A stretch of DNA of 64,000 bases from Varroa destructor (lineage: Eukaryota; Arthropoda; Arachnida; Mesostigmata; Varroidae). Location: assembly GCF_002443255.2 (NCBI RefSeq), contig NW_019211454.1:66975282-67039281 (forward strand). Direction: 5' to 3'. Every line of letters starts with the position of its first letter. The stretch's first letter is position 1. The notes under the pieces were generated by a model. That model saw only the letters and a list, made by a program, of their open reading frames with translations. It did not search any database and had not been told where the DNA came from. Made by a program: the position numbers and the translations under genes. Shown piece by piece: positions 50,351 to 60,348 of this stretch.

Positions 50351-52782
50351 ACTAAATTACGTTAGCCTATCGTAAAAACCTCAATCAGCAATTGATTGGC
50401 ACGAATTATCTCGTTGAAATAGTTCACCTTAGAGCTTTTTCTCCCTCGTGATCTTGCGCTGGATCTAGTCTGTTCTATTCTAAGTAACCCTAGCACACCC
50501 ACCAGCCAAGTAGACAACAGGCGAAGTATCCTATAACGTACTTATTATCTTCTGCACAGCACGCACTCACAAATGACCAAACCAAAATAACAGAATTGCG
50601 TTATGGCGCAGCAGAAGCAAAGCTAACTGCAAAAATCGTTCGATCTGTAAAACGTACTATTGATCATTAAGACTTGTTATATAACTGATTGAGATCTTAA
50701 AAATGCCTAAAGCCTGTTCAAAAACTGCTAGTGGTCCCGAATTTGTAGGGTATGGTCATTTCCGGATAGACATATTATGACGATGCAGAGCTGTATAAAG
50801 GCAGCTGGATAAACCTTCTACTTTAAACAAATGATGCCATAAAATACTACCAGTTCCTACAGGCGGCTCATAAAGATGATGGAAACATATTTACCAAAAT
50901 CAATATCATGCCTCTATTACATACTATCATCCTCACGATAACAAACTAGGAATAACGATGGCAAAACAAAGGTAATTTTTGACTTCTAACATCGTACTAG
51001 TAGCCATGGCACAACTACTTGTTCTCAAATAGAACAATTTCAAAAAAGGATCACTTTACTGTAGTAGAATTGGATAGCTGGCTACTAAATAAATTTTTCG
51101 CCATCTTTGGGTGGATGGGCCAATTAGGCAATAGCAAAGCTTAAAACGTGACGAACAGCAACGCGCTAGATATCGTATTTTTAATAGCAGCTGGCATAAT
51201 GCAGGTCGCTTCGCTATAGCTTCGGTTCGGCTCTCTGCCATACCACGGCTGAAAAACAAGTTTTCGAAAGAATTTTTCGAGGATAGCTACTGAACCTCGG
51301 TGGACAAGTCAGCTTTCATAAAATTCTTTTCATGACGAGAGAGCAGTTATTCTTGTTAGAATGTCTATTTCCCATGTAAGACTTCAATAGAGCATATCCA
51401 GTAAGGCATCATTGTTCATCTTCTACGTAGAACTAATCAACCAAATCTTAATAAATGTTTTTGCTACTACAACAGCATTACATATTGAATGTTTACCTAC
51501 GTTCCCGATAAAGTTCGTTGTACTGGAATAATCTGTTAAACGAACATTTATACTTCGCCGCGAGACAAGATTGTAAGTAGAGCTCTGTATAATTTTTTCA
51601 AGCTTGTTCGTATGAGACCTCTTTTGATGTGTTTACCTATTTATCCTGATACACACTTTCAAATATGACATTCGCTTCTCAGTTCATAACACAACCATAT
51701 CCCGCAGTAAATATATGGGAACAAGTCTCACACGACAGGGCAACTGTTTGCTTGAACTTATGCTGCTTGTAGTTAAGTTCTCTAAAAAGAAGTTGCCTTA
51801 AAAACGGTTGTAGACGTGTCGAACCAGTATATTCCTCACCAAAAACGATTGATATGTTTCTTCAAAGTGATACCATTGGTTGCAATTTTAAATTTGCAGT
51901 GTACGAGTTTTTGTCGTTTAGCTCATAAAATATAGCCACAGACCGTCACCTTCTATTTGTACGCCTTTTAGTAGTTAATCAATAACGGTCGATTATCGGT
52001 TTATTTTTACAGATTTTGTGAATATTTATACAAACTGTGCTACGGTACTGCCATCGGCAACATCAGAAACCATATGAAAGAGTGCTTCAATGATCCTTAA
52101 CTTAGTATTATATCCTTATATGTAACATTCTGCTGTATTTTTTTTCATCAGCAGCTCGTGGTGTTCATTTTATTGGTAGTGTATTTGATTAAATGACTTG
52201 TGCTACCATTTCAGAGGAATAATCTTATGCAATTTGTACACATTGCACGATCCAACAAGTCTCGTATAAGTATATATATGCGAAATAAAACAAGCTACCC
52301 TTAGAGTCATGTCTTAATACCAAGCTCTTGTTTCTTACACGGAGTGTGAATCTTATAACTGCATTTTCGCCATAGCATGTGTTTTTGCTATCGTCCTCCA
52401 CTATATATCAATGTCTACCAACTTTTTATGTTTTCCTGTAACATTGCTCCTTCGAAAATCTGCAATTTCAAATCTTCCGATTGGACCGACCTATAAGTTG
52501 TCAATTTACGCCGGCACAGTTGCCTCAGCTGTATTTTCTACCGACTGGTTGGTTAAGCTGGGTTTCGTTGTATTTTGAGTGAACAGGGATTACGGGTCGG
52601 TCGCGTTGTTGGAACATCATTAATTGTCACATACCAGAGCGAGACACTGTTTATACGCCCTGGACAGCTGCAGAGTCTGAGGAAGCTTGAATTCAGCACG
52701 TAAAGAGTTTCCCGCGCACCTATTCACAGAAACGGACAATTTTCCAGCGCGCGATGCGCTTCCAGATGATGGTCAGCTGGCA

Positions 52783-52793
52783 GCCGCCATCTT
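52783..52793 (-). promoter_or_regulatory. YY1/Pho-type motif in GC-rich island
   Basis: GCCGCCATCTT, the reverse complement of AAGATGGCGGC, which is the full YY1 consensus commonly placed near transcription starts. It sits in the CG-rich island about 850 bp before the STIP1 ATG and about 2.4 kb before the ASB8 ATG. It may mark an alternative or upstream start site. This is motif evidence only. Confidence 0.4.
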
Positions 52794-53446
52794 GAATTTT
52801 TTTGTGCATGCTATGAAAGAGATGGGGCGACATGAATACCGGTTGCGGCCGATGGCAACAGCACAAAGCCACAAAAGAGGCAAGTTAAAAATTTATACCT
52901 AATTATGATATTCATGCAAACTTCTTTCTAGCGATATTAACATCTTACGGCAAATATCTAATCATTGAGTAACGATCAAGATCCACAAAAATGTATCTCA
53001 TAATATAAGGAAGGCGTGCTGCGAGAACGAGACTATAATATCGGGATAAATGCTTGCGCGAATATACACAGTGTCAGGTTCTATAGCATACAATATAGAA
53101 TTCAGTATCTTGAAGAATATATAATCGACAAAAATTAAAACGTGCTACGGTGTAACATTTTAATCTGTTTCATTAACAATTAAAACTATAGGCGACGCAC
53201 TTAGCGTAAGCTTAACTATGCGGCTTGTTATGAAGCCAGGAAAGGCATATGAGCAAAGGTTTTTCAATACATATTCTGATTAGTAGTCCTAAAGGGTCCG
53301 TATACTTGTTGAACATGTTTAGGCATAAGATCTACTGGAACATGATGTATATATACATATAACGCCGAACGCTAATGTCGACAATCAAATACGAATTCAA
53401 ATTTCGACATCGAGCCCGCCGCCGCAGCATTTGGCTAGTAAAGAAG

Positions 53447-53461
53447 CGAACCTTCTCGAAT
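53447..53461. promoter_or_regulatory. heat-shock element upstream of STIP1
   Basis: GAACCTTCTCGAA gives three alternating nGAAn units (GAA-nn-TTC-nn-GAA), a perfect trimeric HSF binding site, about 180 bp before the STIP1 start codon. A further TTC at 53473-53475 is in helical phase with the array. HOP genes are known heat-shock-factor targets in several eukaryotes, so heat-inducible expression is a reasonable inference. Confidence 0.7.
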
Positions 53462-53639
53462 CAGCGGGTGGCTTCGATTCACAGGCTAAACATCTCGAGC
53501 AATTAACCGTACAGCTCCGCAGAATAATCATTCTGCGAGCGGTGTGTGGTGCGAGTTCGTGTAACGATACAAGACTCTCGACTGCTATTTTTAATACACC
53601 AACGAATTATTCTTTTTTCGCGCTGCAACTGGTGTAATC

Positions 53640-56600
53640 ATGAGTGGTGAAAGCACTAACCAGGCGGTAAGTTCTCGTAATGGGACAGATTATGAAATAA
53701 AGTAAGTTTGTGATGGAAATGTTGAATGGAAACATTTGAAAAAATAGAAATTCAACAATGTGTGTGTGAGCTGCACTAGTTTATAGTAGTGGTAGTTTGA
53801 TGTCATTTTGTGGATTTAAAGGAAGAAAATTCGGCTTTTTGGTACAATCGAAAAGGCTTAATTGTAATGAAGGACATAGTGGACGTCATTAGACTTCAAA
53901 TATAGTTAGGTGTATGTTGTTATGATAAAAATGCTGTCAAACTGTTTAGAACTGTGATATAATTAATATGCCGGTTAGTGGTCTACTTTAGTTTCACGAA
54001 AATTTGAAAGACAAGCTAAATAAAACATACCGCGTTGCCACATTATTCCTGGTAACCTCTTTGTATCGTAATTACTTTCAGATAGATGCAGTAGATAAGC
54101 ACGATTTATCTTAATCAATGATAATGGCTTTGACAAAGACCCTGTATCAGGCGGCCGTTAAACAAAACTATGAATATCAGTGTTATTTTGATCACAGGTA
54201 AATAAGGCTTGTTCTTGCGTACCGCCTTTCACTAGTTGACACAGGCTGATTATTTTCTTACGTAATATTTACGTAATAATAGAGGTTATATACAGAACTT
54301 CTAAAATAGAATTCTTGAATGATAGCATTATAGTGTTACGTTATAACTAGCTCAAGTTGATTAAATTCTAAGATAATCATAAAGAATCTCTATACCTTGC
54401 TTCGAAATTTTCCGTTTTAGGAATTTGAAATTAGGTCGTCGACGATAGCAGAATTAACTAGTGTTAAAATGGAGGCAACCTCATATCAAACTAATGCTCA
54501 AAATAGCTTCTATCGATGACATGTGGTTAGGTTAGAAACCAGTGTTTAGAAAATACATGACTTAAGAAATACTACGAAATGTATGCCGATGCTTATCTTT
54601 TTTCTGCTTTTTTCTTTTTCGCTGTATTGCTAAAAAAAACTCAAAGGTTCATTCAATTTATCAAAAAGTTTGGTGGGTTTGCTTTGATCATCTTCGATGC
54701 CGGGTTTGTGGGCATAAATGCTTTGCCTTTTGAGTTTCCCAAGGTGAATATAGGCACTTTTCACCGAATTTTTACTGATAATTATTGCTAAGTTGTATTG
54801 AAATTATTCTGTGAACACAAATAATTAATGTTTAGTCAAACAGTTCAGCATGAAACTATCGTTAAGCCTCCCGACTTATACCACTTTTCATCATTAATGG
54901 CGAATACTCTTTATACGATTCCGTTCATCTAGACTTCTCCAAAAACATGGTACATCTTAAAATATCAATAAGTATACAAAGAAATTTTCCGTATTTTCCG
55001 ATTGGTGTTTTATTTATGGGACGCCAAAATGTAATAATTCTTTTTGGCAATACTACATTTGCGTTACTTTGTACAAGACCAAAGTAATTTACTCCCAATG
55101 ACTGATTGTACTTTCTAAAAGCTACTGCAGTAAATATTCAACAAGATGTGCTAGGAGCGTTTATCTGCAAAATACTTGTATCGATATGTCAGAATCTGCC
55201 CGTTATAGCATGGAAATTAGTTCATGCGCGACACGCTTTCCATGCAATAATTTATAAAATAGAGTGAATCGGATGATGCTAATGGTTGTTAAATGCTACT
55301 TTAACTTAAAAAGTTTACACTAATAATACTTACCAATAGTGTGAAAATCTCATTATTGTTATATTATCGCATAGTTGATTTCATAAGCAGACAGATTAAG
55401 GAAATTTATCCAGAATTTCAAGAAGAATGGAGAAAATAACCCCAGTCAGTTTGAATAGAACTACCGAGTTCTGAATTATTGTTTGCATGACGCCACGGTG
55501 AATTACTAACCAACGTTAATATTATAAGGTTTTATAGTTAGATGTTATTCGTTATAGTATGTAAGTTAGACAAAATCTGACAGAAAATGAAAACTTTGAC
55601 GAAGTCGAATTTTGTGACGTTAGAACAACATGTTCAAGCTGTAACTTTTGTCTAATGACTAAATCCACGCGGTTCATGTTATATTTTATAACGCGACAGC
55701 GGTATCTTAGTGGTTACTCATATCGCCGCCAAGTAGCTAACCTTACACAAATAGCTATGACTTCTAGATAAGTGGAGTCTTATTTCTATTTTCAGCGCAC
55801 AGAAAGTGGTTGCTATTAACTGCTCTGAGTCAATATATTATAGAAATTACCCTTTTTCCTTTCGGTTCATATTTCAGGCTATGGCCGAGAAGGAGTTAGG
55901 AAATGCGGCCTACAAACAGAAGAAGTTCGACGTTGCCATTTCCCACTATGATAAAGCCATCGAATTGGACCCCAAAGAAATGTCATTTCTTAATAACAAA
56001 GCCGCTGTCTTCTTCGAGCAAAAGGTAAAATAGCTACTGCGTCTAAAAGTGCGCGTTAAGTCACTTCCTATAAATGCGTACCAGATTTTGCTATCTATGG
56101 GTTCTTGGGTTCTAGTTTGATTGAATGATTTGAGTTTTACAGCGTCGTTTCATTGCAACGACGTTAATAATATTCGACTGTGGATCTAATGTGAACCATA
56201 TTGTGCTTGCCCTATTGCCTCTAACTGTATTATCTGAATATTAACATTTTGTTTTTGGATTCATTTTCTTCTGTTAGGAGTGGGAAAAGTGTATTGATCA
56301 GTGTCAAAAAGCGATCGAAATTGGTCGTGAGAATAAAGCGGATTTCAAGTTGATCGCTAAAGCGCTTTCGCGTATGGCCTCTGCATACACGAAAAAGGAG
56401 GATTACGACAATGCCAAGCTTTTCTTTGAGAAAAGTCTTACGGAGCACCGAACGCCTGACACTCTAACCAAGCTTAGCGAAGTAGAGAAGATTCTTAAAG
56501 GTATGTTTTTCAGGTATTATAATTCATTTAAATCGCGTAACAACTGTGATATTACAAATATTGGTACTGCGCAGAGGAATGGGTGGAGCTCTTACTGGTA

Positions 56601-57479
56601 GACGGGCTGCCCTGTTGAGGTTGCTTTGGCTGCCTATGAAATTCACACATTTTTCGTCATCGTTCTACATCGTGTACCGTCACGTCTATGGGAAGCCAAT
56701 GACGTTTTCAAACAATAGGGGAAGAGAAGTCCTTTGCCACACTCGGTAGATGCACTAAACTCAACGCTCAGGTTTTGTTGTGAAAATTCTAAAAACTCAT
56801 AAGCTTTGTACAGGCACTGCTTCGAATATATAAAATTTAGATATTTCATGCATATCGTAGAGCTCATGTTTCGCGTGCCATGTTTTCAGAACAAGCTAGG
56901 AAAGCATACATCAACCCGGAGCTCGCACTCGAGGAGAAATCGAAAGGCAACACTCTGTTCCAGAAAGGCGATTATCCGGGAGCGATTAAGCATTACACGG
57001 AAGCAATCAAGCGCAATCCCGAAGACGCTAAGGTGTTTTCGAATCGTGCCGCATGCTACCAGAAGTTAGCTGAGCCTCATTTAGCTCTAACGGATTGCAA
57101 CGAGTGTATCAGGCTAGATCCGACATTCACTAAAGGCCACATACGCAAAGGTTTCGCATTGTTGGCAATGCGCGACACAGCAAAGGCGCGATCTGCATTT
57201 GAAAAAGCACTTGAACTGGATCCGAATTCAACTGAGGCATTAGAAGGGTTCAAGAAATGCTCAATGAGTTTTAGCAATGTTGATCCCGAAGAGGCTCGCC
57301 AGCGAGCGATGGCTGACCCCGAAGTTCAAAAAATCCTGGCCGACCCCATCATGAGAATGATTCTTGAGCAGATGAACCAGGATCCATCAGCGTTCCGCGA
57401 ACACATGCAAAACCCAGATGTAGCAGCAAAAATCCAGAGACTGATTGAGTGCGGAATTATTCAGGTCGGACACCGTTAG
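53640..57479 (+). CDS. STIP1: Hsp70/Hsp90-organising protein, short form (STIP1/HOP)
   Basis: Cochaperone that links Hsp70 and Hsp90, cytosolic. Coding exons are 53640-53666, 55878-56024, 56278-56500 and 56890-57479, giving 328 aa. After a 9-residue leader (MSGESTNQA) comes TPR2A (about 10-130), with all five carboxylate-clamp residues that bind the EEVD tail of Hsp90: Lys14, Asn18, Asn49, Lys86 and Arg90. TPR2B follows (about 134-255; [27 protein letters not shown]), then the C-terminal DP2 domain (about 262-328; RRAMADP-like [17 protein letters not shown]). The N-terminal TPR1 and DP1 of the usual 540-aa protein are absent; no TPR1-like sequence was found upstream or in the 2.2-kb intron 1. 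The nematode C. elegans STI-1 is a known short form with similar architecture. Exon 1 rests only on phase, Kozak context and the GTAAGT donor; translation could alternatively begin at the Met at 55881. Confidence 0.9.
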
Positions 57480-57498
57480 GACAACTGCAGGAGTTTAA

Positions 57499-57504
57499 AA
57501 TAAA
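57499..57504 (+). terminator. polyadenylation signal of STIP1
   Basis: AATAAA lies 20 bp after the STIP1 stop. A second AATAAA at 57617-57622 is a more usual distance from the stop and may be the one used. Confidence 0.5.
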
Positions 57505-57687
57505 AAAAAGGCATTGTCGAGAACACAAAGTTGCGATCGACAGATGGCCAAGAGACGTTTTGACGTTAAGCCGCTGAAGAGCGGAGATGAGAACAGCTAT
57601 GTCACTCGCACCAGGAAATAAACAGCAACTAAGAAAACAAAGTCTGCATCAATTAAGAGGGTGTGGATGATTCAAGCTAAATGCCAT

Positions 57688-57756
57688 AAAATAAGAAATT
57701 TTTCTTCACAAGAAATGCGTATTTTTTTAAGTAGATGTGATTTATTCTTTTTCTTT

Positions 57757-57806
<50 letters not shown>

Positions 57807-58210
57807 GTTTTCATGGTTGCTTAATCGTTTGAAATTAATGGCAAAAAGCTGTCATTAGAGTTATTAGATAATCTCGTAATGCTGTTGGTCAATGTTATAC
57901 AGCCCGTAGTTATTCATCTTCAATTGATAGTTTGGTTACATTAGCATCTCCTACTTGTAAAATATAGTGTAAAATAAGATTTTTTTCGACAACAAATGCA
58001 CATTCCAAGTATGTGAGATCTGTTCTGTTTAGTCGTACTTGGTTGCTTGATCGTCTGACATACATGACAAAGAAGTTAATTGTAGTAGATTAAATGTTAT
58101 TAAGGCTTTATAACATGTTAATGTTGTGAGCCATTGTTATAGAGCCTGTTGATCTTCATTTGTTTGACCACTTGGGTACATTAGGATGGCGTAGTTCTAG
58201 GGCATGGTGC
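57688..58210. repeat. diverged tandem duplication in STIP1 3' flank
   Basis: Two adjacent units of about 240-280 bp share ordered blocks: TAAAATAAGA near the start, TGGTTGCTTAATCG versus TGGTTGCTTGATCG, TTATACAGCCCGTAGTTATTC versus TTATAGAGCCTGTTGATCTTC, then TTTGGTTACATTAG versus CTTGGGTACATTAG. The first unit is interrupted by the (TA)n tract. Divergence is high, so it is old. Confidence 0.7.
57756..57804. repeat. (TA)n microsatellite
   Basis: About 49 bp of almost pure TA repeat with one AATA interruption near the start, inserted in the first unit of the tandem duplication downstream of STIP1. It is the longest dinucleotide tract I noticed in the window. Confidence 0.95.
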
Positions 58211-60323
58211 AGTCAACTTCAATCGACGACTCTATGCAATTTCACTCTGCATGATGTAATTAAGCTATAAAATATCCATTTATAACTTTTTGCCTTGGCT
58301 TGTATGACACCTAGTACTACTCTATTTGCGTAAATAAGCAAAGTAATGCACTTGCTGGCCTCAAAACAAAGTCGTACTGATGTGTACACAATTCACAAGT
58401 CAACTAGAGCGAATGGGTTAACTTGGAAGCAATTTTTTTTTAGTGCCGATAAGTAGGGCCAATCAGCTCCTGGTCATCGGCTAAAATCATTAAAAACCGA
58501 AACTATTTTGTTCCGTTTATTTTTACCTATTAAAGTCGTACGCTTTGATATTCTGTGTGGCTCGCTTACACTATGTGCTAACTTCTGCTCAATAAGGAGA
58601 GTGTCGAACTCAATAACGACTGAATAGATATGACACCAATGGAATCGCCAAAATTATCTGAAGGCTCTTCCATGAAAACCTTTTTGCATTCAGCTCTTAA
58701 TTTTATCTGTCTCTATTTTAGTATTTCCATTCACGCGTCTAAAATTATTTGCTGCCTTTATTGCTTTTTAAAGATCTGCACTTATTGCATAAATAAGATC
58801 ACATACTTTATTGACAGCGTTACGGCATCATCCAAAACCATAAAGCACGCTACGGTAATATACTTAGTTTTATGATTTTACTTTTATCGTCATAAGTGCT
58901 ATCATTGCACTATTTTTTATCTGCTGATCGGTGCTTCATATGGCTATTGAGGTACCGTTGTCATCCGGAATCGTGGGACAATCGTGGGAATCATGAAACA
59001 AATGATTATACATAAACAATAACAAACAGACAAATATCCTATAGGGCGGCTGACTTTCTGGTTCAACTGAACCAGGAGTCACTGCATTCAACTATTGTGA
59101 ATAAAGAATACATAAAGGGAAATACTCCACAATAAAAAATGATCTATTTTTTAATGATTTTCTGGTTGGTTTACAAGTTCGTAGATTAAGGCAACTCTAC
59201 CCTAGAGTACCCTACCTAAGAATTAGACCCAGAGCTCAAAAAAAGCCGGCTCATACTTTGAACAGCGTGTGCTTTAAGGGAAAAGCTTCACTGTTTTTTT
59301 GTAAATCGAAACGTGTTTTTTTTTGAACTGTGAACGTCGTATTTCAAGTATATATCCGTTAAAGTACAAATAAACCGTACACTAATATACATGCCCGAGG
59401 AATTATATTAAGTTAAATGACTGTTTTGTTGCGTGTGAGATGTTAAATAAGCGAGAACTCGCATGCTTATTAGTTGATGATGATGCTTAAAGGGGACGTA
59501 CTATTAATTTTCATTATTATGGGTAAATTATCAGTCAAGTGAAGCTGCCGGGAAAACATTGAAAAACACCATTAAAGTTTCAGTCTATTTTTTAAAGTGT
59601 TATTAGCTTTTAGCCCGCCCAACGATCGTGTAAGTTTGATTCAATTCATTCTTGCAGTTTAAGTGCATGTTATGCTTTGCTCGCCTGAAACGTTCCTTGT
59701 TCAACACTATAAAAGTAATACGCGAAAATACAACAAATAGTAATAGATGTGACTGGCGTAAATAACAGTCGTTACTGTGTTCCATGTTCATGTACATTCT
59801 TTTGTAGGTGCCTGCCTCTGAGAAATTTGAACGAAATATCTCGTTTCTGTTTAATAATGTGTTATACGCCCCGAGAAATACTCCCCAAGACACACTTGTT
59901 ACAAAGAGGAGGCGCTGATTTCAACTATACATACACAGTAAACACTGTTCATTAGTGGAACTGAGGATTGATGTATGATTCAGTTATAGCCTATTCAACC
60001 TATTCAGACATTACTCGTGGAATTCGTTATGTATCGGAAACATTCGCACCCGTTTGTTAACAAATTTGCAGATGTTATTTGACGGAAGGCGCTAATAGGA
60101 GGATACATTTGAATTCATAGGAATTATAACGATGTGTCTAGCTACTCTAAGCTATAACATTTCTCACACGAAAATAACCTTTCATTACATGAATTACCTA
60201 AATATTTTTATATTTAAGGTAGGTTACGAGATAGCAATATTGTTATATAAATAGGCCTCTTCATCTAGCCAGCCGTATCGGTCCGCCACAGGTCTATTTC
60301 CGGTATCGTATTCGTGAACGGAT

Positions 60324-60331
60324 CCTTTTTG
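60324..60331 (+). promoter_or_regulatory. 5'TOP-like start of RPL10A
   Basis: CCTTTTTG: a C followed by a pyrimidine run, ending 18 nt before the RPL10A ATG. Ribosomal protein mRNAs typically begin with such a terminal oligopyrimidine tract, which places them under mTOR-dependent translational control. The transcription start is therefore probably at 60324 or 60325, giving a 5' UTR of about 25 nt. Confidence 0.6.
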
Positions 60332-60348
60332 ACTCGAAGAACGCCGCG

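Larger units (their letters stand above)
50351..53639. other. divergent promoter region between ASB8 and STIP1
   Basis: No gene is recognised. Two GC-richer islands stand out. At about 52620-52890 there is CG-rich sequence with a YY1-type motif and an open frame of 71 codons. At about 53400-53570, just before STIP1, there is a perfect heat-shock element. A hairpin with 8-bp arms (CGCAGAAT, loop AATC, ATTCTGCG) lies at about 53518-53537. The open frame at 53431-53637 overlaps the presumed STIP1 5' UTR and promoter and is probably not a protein. Confidence 0.55.
57480..60348. other. intergenic region STIP1 / RPL10A
   Basis: Holds the STIP1 polyadenylation signals (AATAAA at 57499-57504 and 57617-57622), a long (TA)n tract, and a diverged tandem duplication of about 250-280 bp (57.69-58.21 kb). 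An open frame of 81 codons at 58630 is not recognised. The rest is AT-rich with no gene seen, apart from the RPL10A promoter at its right end. Confidence 0.6.

Noticed and set aside
53099..53118. Second heat-shock element (TTC ... GAAGAA) before STIP1
   Set aside because: The TTC and GAA units are out of the 5-bp phase required for HSF trimers.
55806..55880. In-frame extension upstream of STIP1 exon 2 (Met at 55806)
   Set aside because: It reads through a good TTTCAG acceptor and the residues do not match any HOP. It is better explained as intron.
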